Part shown: positions 1 through 7,754 of the stretch, in pieces
Layout of the letters: each line of letters begins with the position of its first letter
Numbering within the stretch: the first letter of the stretch is position 1
NCBI GenBank assembly: GCA_020200135.1
Contig: JAIVJI010000088.1
Coordinates: 1 to 32,686, forward strand
Length of the DNA stretch: 32,686 bases
Direction of reading: 5' to 3'
DNA from: Acidobacteriota bacterium
GTDB lineage: Bacteria; Acidobacteriota; Blastocatellia; Pyrinomonadales; Pyrinomonadaceae
Made by a program: the position numbers and the translations under genes
The notes under the pieces: generated by a model
Told to the model about the DNA's origin: nothing
Databases searched by the model: none
Seen by the model: the letters and a program-made list of their open reading frames with translations, nothing else

Positions 1-2040
1 CGCCGAGACCGACGGCGGCGCGCCCGCCGGGCTGAGGAAGTGTAGAAACTCCGCCTCGCGCGACTTCCCCGCGGTGCTCTCGACGAGCTGGAAGCCGCGC
101 CGCTCCTGCTCGCCCTGCTCGACCGAGCCGGGCCGCCCCTGCGTCGTCACCATCTGCGGTTCGACCGCGCTCAAACTCTTCTCGGGCCACAGCCGCTCGA
201 CCAGCAAAGACGCCCCGCCGTTCTTCAGGACGAAGCGCCGCCCCCCGACTTTCTCTACCTCCCGCTCGGCGTTGAGCAGCCAGGAGAACTGTCGCGGCTC
301 TTCGGCGGCCAGCTCGTCCCAGACGACGAAGTAGTCGGGCGAGACGTGGAGGAAGTGCCGGTCGAACCGCTTCAGCCCGAGTTCGGGGTAGTAACCGGCC
401 GCCGCCTCGCCGCGCGCGTAGAAGTACTCCCGCGTCGCCGAGACCTCCGCGAGGCGGACGCGGTCGAGCCGCTCGTAGGGGACTTCCTTGAAGACTTCGT
501 GCCGGCCGTCGTTCGCCTGGCCGCGCCCGTCCACGAGCACCGTGTTGTGGTCGCTCGTCTGCTTGACGCCGGTGTAGCCGGTGTCGCCCGTCAGGTATGC
601 GCCCCGCGCGAAGATGATGAAGCTCGCGGCGTCCGGGTGCGCGTGCCCCGTGCTCAGGCGCCAGTCCGGGAGCCGCGGGAGCAGCGCCGTCACGTGGTGG
701 CCTTCGGGCGGGCCGCAGCGGAACGCGAAGGCCGTGGCCGCGGGGTCCCAGCCGCTCCGCCAGAAGACAGTGCCGTGGTCTTGAAAATGGTGCGAGGTCG
801 GCATCGCGGCGACGGGCGCGGCGCTCAGAGACGGGTCGAAGGCGAAGAACGCCCAGTGCCGCTCCCACGTCCGCGTCCGCAGGTCGCGGCGCAGCCAGTC
901 GGCGACCCCCTGCGTCTCGGCGTCCTGGTACTTCGCCGCCAGCCGGTAGAGGACTTCGTACCCGGTGTTGAGACGTTCCCTCTTTTCGGCGTTGCGCTCG
1001 GCCGCCCCTTTGCCTGTGTCGCCGAAGTCGAAGACGTTCACGCCGTCCGGCATGACCGAGTGCGCGAAGTAGTATTTGAGCGGCAGGAAGGAGGCGCGCA
1101 TCCGCGGGTAGAGGTCTTCGCCCGTCGCGTGTTCGAGCGCATCGAGGTAGCGCGTGACCCAGTGGAGGCTGAAGGCCGCGTAGTGGAAGCCCTCGTAGTA
1201 GTAGCCGTCCGGGCCGAAGGTCAGGAGCACGCGGTCGTAGACGGCGCGCGCGAGCCGCGCCCACTCCTCGGCCTCCGGCTCCTCGCCCATCAGCGCGAAG
1301 GCCGCGACGGCGAGACCCGTCATCGGGATGAACGAGTGGTTCTGGCTGTAGGCGTAGCGCTTCTTCGGCCTGTACTTGTGATACTCGTACATCAGGCGCG
1401 CCTGCCGCGCCAGCTTCCGCCGGACGGCCTCGCGCTCCACGGCGTCGAGCTGGTCGTAGAGCGAGTCGTATGCGAAGCCGACGGCGTAGAGCAGGTGCGC
1501 GGGCGGCAGGTCTACGTTCGGCGTGCGGTAGGTGTAGCCCCACGGCTCCCACGAGACGACGGCCTTCAGCCACTTCTTCGCCGCGGCGAGGTGGCGCGGG
1601 TCCTGTTCGACGGCGTAGGCGAAGGTGAGTTCGGCGAGCGTGTAGGCGGCGTTGTACTGCGCGGGCGCGCGGTCGAGCGCGGCGTGCCCCGCGGGCAGCG
1701 GCTCCTCCGCCGCGCCGCGCACGCGGCGCGACGTCTCACGCCACAGCTCGCGGTGCGTCGTGCGTGCGCGCGCGCGCAGGTGTTCGAGGGATTCGGCGTT
1801 GAAGAAGACGCGCGGGTGCTTCCCCTGAAGCTCCGGGCGCAGGCGTGCGGGGCGGCGGAGCAGATCCTCGAAGGGGGTGACGACTGAGCCATCGCCGGCG
1901 GGCACGGGGGCGGGGCGCGCCTGCGCGAGCGCTTGCGTGGCCAGGAGCAGGAGCGCGAGCAGCGCCGGGCGGAGGCGCGCGCAAGGCGTATCCGCTCGGT
2001 TATCGTTAACATAGACGTGGATGAGACGGCGCTGACGCAT
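1..2040 (-). CDS. Secreted heparinase II/III-family polysaccharide lyase (DUF4962 N-terminal region), C-terminus off the left edge
   Basis: About 680 codons are present and the frame runs off the window at base 1, so the C-terminus is missing. Translation from ATG 2040 gives a basic leader, then a hydrophobic run (RPALLALLLLATQALAQ), which is a signal peptide. Next comes a DUF4962-like start (HPRVFFNAESLEHLRARA), an alpha/alpha-toroid-like region with YSQNHSFIPMTG and GYYYEGFHYAAF, and a C-terminal beta region with STGHAHPDAASFIIFARG and SDHNTVLVDGRG, typical of heparinase II/III lyases that cleave uronate-containing polysaccharides by beta-elimination. The exact substrate cannot be read. It lies 72 bases downstream of the lacI stop and carries a lacI-like operator at its 5' end, so it is probably the target of that repressor. 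The start is uncertain: the operator falls at about codons 10-14, and GGGAG lies 12 bases before the ATG. The family assignment is firm. Confidence 0.85.
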   Translation of the reverse strand, partial: MRQRRLIHVYVNDNRADTPCARLRPALLALLLLATQALAQARPAPVPAGDGSVVTPFEDLLRRPARLRPELQGKHPRVFFNAESLEHLRARARTTHRELWRETSRRVRGAAEEPLPAGHAALDRAPAQYNAAYTLAELTFAYAVEQDPRHLAAAKKWLKAVVSWEPWGYTYRTPNVDLPPAHLLYAVGFAYDSLYDQLDAVEREAVRRKLARQARLMYEYHKYRPKKRYAYSQNHSFIPMTGLAVAAFALMGEEPEAEEWARLARAVYDRVLLTFGPDGYYYEGFHYAAFSLHWVTRYLDALEHATGEDLYPRMRASFLPLKYYFAHSVMPDGVNVFDFGDTGKGAAERNAEKRERLNTGYEVLYRLAAKYQDAETQGVADWLRRDLRTRTWERHWAFFAFDPSLSAAPVAAMPTSHHFQDHGTVFWRSGWDPAATAFAFRCGPPEGHHVTALLPRLPDWRLSTGHAHPDAASFIIFARGAYLTGDTGYTGVKQTSDHNTVLVDGRGQANDGRHEVFKEVPYERLDRVRLAEVSATREYFYARGEAAAGYYPELGLKRFDRHFLHVSPDYFVVWDELAAEEPRQFSWLLNAEREVEKVGGRRFVLKNGGASLLVERLWPEKSLSAVEPQMVTTQGRPGSVEQGEQERRGFQLVESTAGKSREAEFLHFLSPAGAPPSVSA
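1998..2011. promoter_or_regulatory. Probable LacI-family operator at the 5' end of the lyase gene
   Basis: GGTTATCGTTAACA reads TGTTAACGATAACC on the minus strand. It matches the site in front of lacI (TGTTAACGTTATCA) at 11 of 14 positions, including the central TTAACG. It lies just inside the 5' end of the lyase gene, where a bound repressor could block initiation or elongation. This is inferred from similarity to the other site. Confidence 0.5.
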
Positions 2041-2112
2041 GAATATCAACGCTCCCGGCACCCGACCTGTGGTTTCCGCACCGACTGTTTCGGCCGGCGT
2101 GCGGCGCGGGAC

Positions 2113-3177
2113 TTAACGGGCGACGGTAGACTCCCGGACGACCAGCTCACAACGCAAAATTCTCTCCTCGCGCGGCACCGGCTCGCGGCTCCCCGTCCGG
2201 CGCAGCAGGAACTCGGCGGCGATGCGCCCCTGCTCGCGCGTCGGCTGGCGCACGGTCGTCAGCGGCGGCGAGGTGTGCGAGGCGAGCGGCACGTCGTCGT
2301 AGCCGACGATGGCGATGTCTTCGGGGATGCGGAGGCCTGCCTCCTTGATCGCGCTCACGGCGCCGACCGCCGTGAAGTCGTTGCGCGCGAAGACGGCGGT
2401 CGGCCGCCGACCCAGCTTGAGCAGTTGCCTCATGCCCTCGAAGCCTATCGACTCGGTCGAGTAGCCGGGCATCTGCTCGTCCGTGCCCCCGGTGCCGCCG
2501 ACGATGAGGCTCTCTTCGACCGCGAGGCCGTGGTCGCGCAGCGCCTCCAGGTAGCCCTGGAATCGTCTGAGGCCGATGCCGCTCGTCAGCGTGATGCCAA
2601 TAAAACCTATGTGTTTGTGGCCGAGCGAAATCAGGTGCTCGGTCGCCTCGTAGCCGCCCTTGTGGTTGTCTGCGGCTACGAGGTCGGCGCCCTCGTGGCG
2701 GAAGTCTCGCCCGACGAGGACGACGGGGATGCCCATCCCGACGAGTTCGGCCAGGCGGTCGTTGCCGAGTTTGCTCGCGCGCGTGGCGACGATCAGCCCG
2801 TCCACGCGGTGGTCGGCGAGCGCGTCGAAGGCGGCGAGGTCTTCCTTCGCGCTGTGCTCGCTGACGCAGATGAAGAGCGTGTAGCCGTGCTCGTCGAGCC
2901 GCTCGCGCACGCCGCGCGCGAGTTCGGCGGCGAAGGGGTTGGCGATGTCGCCGAGGACGAGGCCGACCGTGTCCGTGCGCTGCCGCTTGAGCCCCCGCGC
3001 CAGTCCGTTGCGCCGGTAATTGAGCGCGCGCGCCACGCGGAGCACCCTCTCGCGCGTCTCCTCGTGGACGTAGCCGCTCTGGTTGAGGACGCGCGAGACG
3101 GTCATCGGCGCGACGCCGGCCTGGGCGGCTATGTCGGCGAGCGTGATCGGGCGCTTTACCTCTCCGCGTTGGGACAT
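2113..3177 (-). CDS. LacI/GalR-family transcriptional repressor
   Basis: The protein has 354 residues, the normal length for the family. Residues 11-57 (ITLADIAAQAGVAPMTVSRVLNQ and following) are the LacI helix-turn-helix with the hinge helix. From about residue 68 (TVGLVLGDIANPFAAELARG) it is a periplasmic-binding-protein-like sensor domain, with the usual PTAVFARNDFTAVGA and IAIVGYDDVPLASHTSPPLTTVRQP segments. It should bind a small sugar-type effector and release DNA. It is followed on the same strand by a polysaccharide lyase gene, and near-identical palindromes lie in both 5' regions, so it most likely represses itself and the lyase. The effector is unknown but is plausibly an oligosaccharide released by the lyase. 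The start ATG is 7 bases downstream of the operator. Confidence 0.93.
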   Translation of the reverse strand: MSQRGEVKRPITLADIAAQAGVAPMTVSRVLNQSGYVHEETRERVLRVARALNYRRNGLARGLKRQRTDTVGLVLGDIANPFAAELARGVRERLDEHGYTLFICVSEHSAKEDLAAFDALADHRVDGLIVATRASKLGNDRLAELVGMGIPVVLVGRDFRHEGADLVAADNHKGGYEATEHLISLGHKHIGFIGITLTSGIGLRRFQGYLEALRDHGLAVEESLIVGGTGGTDEQMPGYSTESIGFEGMRQLLKLGRRPTAVFARNDFTAVGAVSAIKEAGLRIPEDIAIVGYDDVPLASHTSPPLTTVRQPTREQGRIAAEFLLRRTGSREPVPREERILRCELVVRESTVAR

Positions 3178-3182
3178 AAGAC

Positions 3183-3200
3183 CCTGATAACGTTAACAGG
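3183..3200. promoter_or_regulatory. LacI-family operator in the lacI promoter
   Basis: CCTGATAACGTTAACAGG is an 18-bp palindrome with one mismatched pair and a central CG step, typical of LacI-family operators. It lies between the -10 box and the lacI start codon, so it overlaps the expected transcription start and suits autorepression. Confidence 0.7.
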
Positions 3201-3204
3201 CGGC

Positions 3205-3233
3205 TTTATAACACCGACCAGTTTGTAGTGCAA
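3205..3233 (-). promoter_or_regulatory. Sigma-70-type promoter of lacI
   Basis: On the minus strand, TTGCAC (3233-3228) is followed after exactly 17 bases by TATAAA (3210-3205). This is a good housekeeping promoter, about 30 bases upstream of the lacI ATG and directly upstream of the palindromic operator. Nothing else is recognised in the remaining spacer up to 3408. Confidence 0.7.
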
Positions 3234-3408
3234 GAAGATTTTCTCGAAAATTTTAAGGAGGGTCGGCTCGCCTCTCGACCGAGGCGTTCGCCGGCGGCAG
3301 ACGAAAACGCGGGCCGGGGTGGTGAGGTCGCGCGGGGCGGTTGGGTGGAGGCCGTCGTCAGGCGAGGGATGCTCCTACGATACGCCTGCTCGCCTAAGGC
3401 TTCGGCCT

Positions 3409-4098
3409 TCACAGTCTTTCCAACCTTGTGGCCCCGGCCTTCTCCAAGTACTTATGCCCGCTCTTGAAATACGCGCTCACATTGCCCTTCAGATACTTTG
3501 ACCACCCGGGGTTACTCTCGCCGCGCACCCACGCGAACAAAGCTAAGGCGTATCCGAACATCTCTTCCGTCAGGTAGCCCCGGCGCTCTGTCTGCCACCC
3601 CTGGCTGAAGCCGTCCGTCCACTGCCTGAAGCTAAACACCGCGTTGCCGGTGAAGACCCCCATCCCCAGAAAGACCGTCAGCAGATCGGTTAACGGCTCG
3701 TGATCTTCGCAGCCGGAATGCAGCCTCGCTTCGCCGAGGAGCCGCGCGTGCCCGAGTTCGTGCGCGATGGTGGCGACGAGGCTCGTCGGCTCGCGCGCCA
3801 GAGAGGATTCTATGCCAATGACGTATTTGCCCCGGCGCTTCCGGTAATGGCCGGCAACACCGGCACCCGACCACTCGCAAGAGGGCATCTGAAGCCGTAA
3901 CTCGGCGTCTTCATCGGTGAAAAAGTTTAGCTCGACGCGCTCGGGACTGACGCCCATGTAGCCGCACACCCGATCGACCAAAGCCCGCACGTCATCTTCT
4001 TCCTCTGAAAACGGGTCGGGGAAGAACTCATCGGTGGGCAAGATGACCGTGCAGTTACGAAGCGTGTCCTCTCCGAAGTCCTCGATGAGCCAGAGCAT
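3409..4098 (-). CDS. Unrecognised protein with an HELGH zinc-protease motif
   Basis: The protein has 229 residues and no signal peptide. The key feature is TIAHELGHARLLGEARLH: H113, E114 and H117 form an HExxH zinc site, and E134 or D138 in the following EDHEPLTDLL could be the third ligand, as in gluzincin-type metallopeptidases. I do not recognise the family. GAGGAG lies 4 bases before the ATG and supports this start. It follows another unrecognised gene (4159-4641) by 60 bases on the same strand. Both look lower in GC than their neighbours, which suggests an accessory pair. A role in proteolysis is inferred only from the motif; it could instead be a fold that has kept the motif. Confidence 0.65.
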   Translation of the reverse strand: MLWLIEDFGEDTLRNCTVILPTDEFFPDPFSEEEDDVRALVDRVCGYMGVSPERVELNFFTDEDAELRLQMPSCEWSGAGVAGHYRKRRGKYVIGIESSLAREPTSLVATIAHELGHARLLGEARLHSGCEDHEPLTDLLTVFLGMGVFTGNAVFSFRQWTDGFSQGWQTERRGYLTEEMFGYALALFAWVRGESNPGWSKYLKGNVSAYFKSGHKYLEKAGATRLERL

Positions 4099-4158
4099 TG
4101 ACTCCTCTATCCAGTCTTTATCGTGCCGTTGCCGGGTGCGGGTTAGCGCACATGACTA

Positions 4159-4641
4159 TTAATCGCCATCGCTTTCGAGATGCCGCACCCAATCCTCGGT
4201 GAAGGGGTACCGATAAATATCCAACTGCTGATCCGGGGGCAAGCCTTCCAACTGCTTGAAGAGTGTGAACGCCTGGGTGGTAAAGTAACCGCCCCATTCC
4301 GGGCCGTAGACGGCTTCACCCTTATGCCAGACGATGGCCGACGTATCCCCGATGCCGCTCCACACGTCACGTTCCATGTAGAGCACCGGCGCGACGAGCG
4401 AAATTTTGATTGCCATCCGAGACAACGCCGGATGAAGTCTGATGAACAACGAATCCTCATACGGGTCGTCCTCTGCTTCGTATTTCCCGAAAGTCGCCAC
4501 CACCTCTTGGCACAGCCAGCGGGTGACGGGTACCAGCGCCAGTCGGTCGCTGAGCCGACAGCGATGCAGGCGGCGTAAATTGTCCGGCATCATTTCCGCG
4601 GCCTGATGGTTGAGGATAAATGCTTCGAGTTTGCACCCCAT
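4159..4641 (-). CDS. Hypothetical protein, 160 residues
   Basis: I do not recognise this protein. It has no signal peptide or membrane segment. It is a mixed alpha/beta globular sequence with an acidic stretch (KYEAEDDPYEDSLF) and an aromatic region (EAVYGPEWGGYFTTQAF). It lies between the M14 carboxypeptidase (46-base gap) and the HELGH protein (60-base gap), all on the minus strand, so the three may be co-transcribed. The base composition is visibly less GC-rich than that of the flanking carboxypeptidase. Size and context resemble small accessory proteins such as immunity proteins, but no toxin gene is present and I do not claim that role. The Shine-Dalgarno sequence is weak. Confidence 0.6.
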   Translation of the reverse strand: MGCKLEAFILNHQAAEMMPDNLRRLHRCRLSDRLALVPVTRWLCQEVVATFGKYEAEDDPYEDSLFIRLHPALSRMAIKISLVAPVLYMERDVWSGIGDTSAIVWHKGEAVYGPEWGGYFTTQAFTLFKQLEGLPPDQQLDIYRYPFTEDWVRHLESDGD

Positions 4642-4686
4642 CTGTTATCTCAAGTTCCCCGTCGTAAATAATCCTTGCCTGTGGCG

Positions 4687-6048
4687 TCACCTGACGGGCA
4701 GGGCGCCGCGCCGCACCCACCTCCCGCCGCGGAAGAGGGCCTCGGGCGGGAAGCGGGTTTCGAGTTCGGGGTCGCCCCAGTTAACTCCCGAAGCCTTCTC
4801 CTTCCGGTAGAACAGGAGCGCGGCCTCCCCGCCCACACGCAGTTCCCCGCCGGGGACGACGACGTAATAGCCGCGGGCGTCTACCTCTTCGAGCCCGTGA
4901 TACACGGACAGGTCGCCGACGTCCTGGACGCTGGCCCTGCGCGGGGCGCCCCCGTCACCGCGGCCGCGCTCGACGTTGACGGCGAGGTCGGCGGCGAAGG
5001 GCTCCGGCCGCGCCTCACCCCCCGCCGCGCGCCCGACCAGCGTCCCGCCGCGGACGAGGAGGTCGTAGATCGCCCCCCCCTCGTTCATGCGGAGCGCGTC
5101 GTAGACGGCGGGGTTCGCCTCCTCGACACTCCCGTCCGCCAGCGCCTTCAGGGCGGCGGCGAGTGCCACGAAGTTGAGCCCGGCGAGGTCGTGCCCGCTC
5201 ATGCCTTTGAGCGCGCCCGTCTCGATGAGGATGACGGGCGTGCCCCACTGGCTGATGTTGTCGCCGAAGGCGCGCGGGTTGAAGCTGTCGTCGTAGCGCC
5301 CGACGTGGCCGTAGATGAAGGGCGCGAGCGCCTCGACCATCACCGCGCACAGCTTCTTGTTGCGGACGCGCCCCGGCGTGTTCGCCCCCGTCGCGTCCGA
5401 CACCACGGCCAGCAGCGAGACTGTCGCCTGCTTGCCGGTGTCGCCGACCGCCGTGCGCGGGTTCTGGTTGTGGAGGTTAAACCCGATGTCGGGCCGCCAC
5501 TCGTCGCGGAGCCGCTTGAGCAGCCGCCCCTCGGGGGTGACGAGGGCGCGCGCGTCGCGGTTGATGTCTATGGCTTGTAGGTTGCGGCGTTGGAAAAGCT
5601 CCGCCCCGTCGGGGTTGAGCATGGGGACCGCGCGCAGGGTGATCTTCTCCTCCACGGACTTGACCCAGGGGAGCCCGCGGTTGCGCCTGAGGAAGGCGAA
5701 GAGGTCGACGAGGGCGCTCGTGGCCGTCGGCTCGTCGCCGTGCATCTGCGACCACATGAAGACCTTGAGCGGCCCGCGCCCGAACTCCACCTGGTAAATC
5801 TCGCGCCCGGCCAGAGAGCGCCCCACCTCCGCGACCGGCACGCCGAGGGCGCGGAGTTCCGACAGGTACTTCTTGAGGTCGGCGTGTTTGACCAGGGCGG
5901 GGTCGAGGTCGGTGACGCGCTGGCGCGTCCATTCGGCGAACAGGTCGCGCGGGGTCTGCGCGAAGGACGGGGCGCCCGCTAAAAGGGTCAGCACGGTCAG
6001 CGCCGCCGCCCCCACCCTCAGTAACTGTGTAGACATCGCCGTGCGCAT
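4687..6048 (-). CDS. Secreted M14-family zinc carboxypeptidase
   Basis: The protein has 453 residues. Residues 1-30 form a signal peptide (hydrophobic [15 protein letters not shown]), so it is exported. The M14 fold follows: [13 protein letters not shown] gives zinc ligands H103 and E106, PMLNPDGAE and DINRDARAL (N163-R164, substrate carboxylate binding) follow, NLHNQ gives the third zinc ligand H193, and [11 protein letters not shown] gives the catalytic Glu276. All key residues are present, so it is probably an active metallocarboxypeptidase acting on peptides outside the cytoplasm. The C-terminal 150 residues have no metal site and contain an accessory beta-rich region. The start may be the second ATG, 12 bases inside. 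It probably heads a short minus-strand transcript with the two unrecognised genes downstream. Confidence 0.9.
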   Translation of the reverse strand: MRTAMSTQLLRVGAAALTVLTLLAGAPSFAQTPRDLFAEWTRQRVTDLDPALVKHADLKKYLSELRALGVPVAEVGRSLAGREIYQVEFGRGPLKVFMWSQMHGDEPTATSALVDLFAFLRRNRGLPWVKSVEEKITLRAVPMLNPDGAELFQRRNLQAIDINRDARALVTPEGRLLKRLRDEWRPDIGFNLHNQNPRTAVGDTGKQATVSLLAVVSDATGANTPGRVRNKKLCAVMVEALAPFIYGHVGRYDDSFNPRAFGDNISQWGTPVILIETGALKGMSGHDLAGLNFVALAAALKALADGSVEEANPAVYDALRMNEGGAIYDLLVRGGTLVGRAAGGEARPEPFAADLAVNVERGRGDGGAPRRASVQDVGDLSVYHGLEEVDARGYYVVVPGGELRVGGEAALLFYRKEKASGVNWGDPELETRFPPEALFRGGRWVRRGALPVR

Positions 6049-6119
6049 CCCCCCATTCGACTGAAATCGACCTGACTACGCTCTACCGGAAACATGAACC
6101 GCGGGGTGGGCTCCGAATT

Positions 6120-6692
6120 CTATTTGGGCAGCGCCTTGAGATTGAAGAGAGCCTTGTAGCGCGCTTCCTTGTGCCGTTCCAGGTAGTACATAAACTGCAG
6201 CTTCTCAGGGTTTATCTGGAGCGTCCACACGTTGGTCGCGGCCTCGGGGATGAGCTTCGCCGTCTCGGCGTCGGCGGGGAAGCTCTGCATGTACCGCGTG
6301 CCGTTCGGGGCGGCGAGCCCCCCGTACATCGTGACCTTGTCGGGTGTTCCGTCGGCGTGCCGGTGGTCATGCCTGAACAGCAGCCCCTCGTCCGTCAGCG
6401 TCAGCACCCACGTCCTCGATTTATCCCCGCCGACCTCGAAGGGTATGCGAATCTCCTTCTCGCCGCATGTCTCCACGGACATGACGAGCCTCTTGCCGGC
6501 CAGCGGGTGAGCTTTATCGGGTGGGAACACCGTCTCCCCTTCGAACTGTTGCCCGCATAGTTTCCTCAGGTTCTCGAAGAAAGCTTTCTGCGTCTCCTCG
6601 TGGGTCGGCGCCGCGCCCGCACCCTTCGACGGGTTACCCAAAAGCGTTGCCGCCGCGCACAGCAGCGCAATGAATAAGACGTGTCGCTTCAT
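6120..6692 (-). CDS. Secreted hypothetical protein, 190 residues
   Basis: An N-terminal signal peptide (MKRHVLFIALLCAAATLLG) is followed by a globular domain of about 160 residues. This domain has two cysteines, in KLCGQQFEG and VETCGEKEI, that could form a disulfide, and contains LTDEGLLFRHDHRHADGT, which resembles lipocalin-like or secreted beta-barrel proteins. I do not recognise a named family. GGGAGG lies 4 bases before the ATG and fixes the start. It stands alone between the carboxypeptidase and a DinB protein, both on the same strand, with gaps of about 70 and 110 bases. An extracytoplasmic location is well supported; the function is unknown. Confidence 0.75.
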   Translation of the reverse strand: MKRHVLFIALLCAAATLLGNPSKGAGAAPTHEETQKAFFENLRKLCGQQFEGETVFPPDKAHPLAGKRLVMSVETCGEKEIRIPFEVGGDKSRTWVLTLTDEGLLFRHDHRHADGTPDKVTMYGGLAAPNGTRYMQSFPADAETAKLIPEAATNVWTLQINPEKLQFMYYLERHKEARYKALFNLKALPK

Positions 6693-6799
6693 CGAACCTC
6701 CCGGCCAACTCGCGTGTCTGGCAGAGTCGTTAACGGTCTGACGCCCCGCGCCTTTTCAACGTCTCACCGAGGGCGCCGTCGTTCGCCCTTGCTTCCGCT

Positions 6800-7321
6800 T
6801 CACCTTAATACGGATAGGTATGCTTCCCACGGCCCCACGGCCTCCCTGTATTGCTTCGCCATGGTCCTTGTTATCTGCGCGATGTGATCCAGGTCATGCA
6901 CTACCCACGCCGCCAGCAACTCCCCCAAAGTCACCACCCCCAGCTCCGGGTGCTTCCCCTTCCTTAGAAGGTCTTCCGCCGTGAGGTTCAGACTCTTGAG
7001 GGCCCGGATGTTACCCGACCTCAAGTCCGCGAACGTGCGCAACAACTCCGCCAGACTCTTGCCTTCGCTCGCCCCGAATTGGGCGAACCTGTCGAAAGGC
7101 TCGAACGCCTTCGACTCCCCGGATTGCAAAATGATTCTGGCGCGGGGGACCCAGTCGGTGCGCTCGCCGTGAATGAGGTGGCCGAGCACGTCGAACGGGG
7201 ACCAGGTCTGTCCCCCCTCGTTGCCGGAGACCCACCCCGCGGGAAGGTTGCTCAGCATCGAGTCGAGTATGCCGGGGGTGCGGGACAGAATGTCGGTGGC
7301 GTGGTCAAGGTCGAAACGCAT
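6800..7321 (-). CDS. DinB/YfiT-like putative metalloenzyme
   Basis: The protein has 173 residues and the pattern of the DinB superfamily four-helix bundle. It starts with a helix (ATDILSRTPGILDSMLSNLP), then SPFDVLGHLIHGERTDWVPR, a variable middle, and VHDLDHIAQITRTMAKQYR near the end. The likely metal-binding histidines are H48 (or H51), H142 and H146, all present. Members of this family are thiol-dependent transferases or stress-induced proteins, and the substrate cannot be read here. GAGGAG lies 7 bases upstream of the ATG. The gene is a single unit on the minus strand. Confidence 0.88.
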   Translation of the reverse strand: MRFDLDHATDILSRTPGILDSMLSNLPAGWVSGNEGGQTWSPFDVLGHLIHGERTDWVPRARIILQSGESKAFEPFDRFAQFGASEGKSLAELLRTFADLRSGNIRALKSLNLTAEDLLRKGKHPELGVVTLGELLAAWVVHDLDHIAQITRTMAKQYREAVGPWEAYLSVLR

Positions 7322-7371
7322 CGTGACTCTCCTCGGCGGCCGTATTCTTCACCACGTCGGCCCCGGCAATG

Positions 7372-7668
7372 TTACGCGGCGCTACTCCGCGGGCGTTGAC
7401 GCCCCGACCGAATATACTCCCCATCAACGGCAAGAGGCGATGGCCGGCCACCCTCGCTCTGCTTTACTTTTTCCCGCTCGGCCGCGTCCCTGAGCGACTT
7501 CCGGTGGCCGCGGTGGGCGTAGGCCGCGGCCAACTCCACTGAGTAAGCCGCCCGGAGTATCCGCACGAGCGGAGTGTCGACGGGCGCGTTTTCGAGAGTG
7601 GGAAAACGGTGGCATACTTCCGACCCCAGGGCGACGCCTGACAGCGACACGTACCCGACCCGCGCCAT
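7372..7668 (-). pseudogene. Truncated ferritin-like (Coq7-type) protein remnant
   Basis: From the ATG at 7668, preceded by AGGGGAA, 98 residues can be read. The middle (PLVRILRAAYSVELAAAYAHRGH, then KSLRDAAEREKVKQ) resembles the first helix of ferritin-like proteins related to demethoxyubiquinone hydroxylase, where the next residues should give the I-E-D-E-E-W type metal-binding helix. Instead the frame continues into unrelated low-complexity residues (SEGGRPSPLAVDGEYIRSG) and stops. The remaining helices and metal ligands are absent, so the product is probably inactive. The family call rests on one segment and is moderate. A short, poorly conserved authentic gene cannot be excluded. Confidence 0.42.
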
Positions 7669-7754
7669 GACGGTTCCCCTGTAATCAACGACTCGGGGCG
7701 GCGGGTGCCGCCGGGCGTTAGGCCCGCGCATTTTTACGATGGGAGGACAGACAC

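Noticed and set aside
346..1887. Long plus-strand open frame opposite the lyase gene
   Set aside because: It has a composition typical of antisense frames in high-GC DNA (Arg, Val and Ala rich, no domain), while the minus strand encodes a recognisable lyase.
4457..4720. Alternative frame upstream of the 160-residue protein
   Set aside because: It contains a plausible peptide (ARIIYDGELEITDGV) but overlaps the accepted gene in another frame and turns low-complexity, so it is probably chance.
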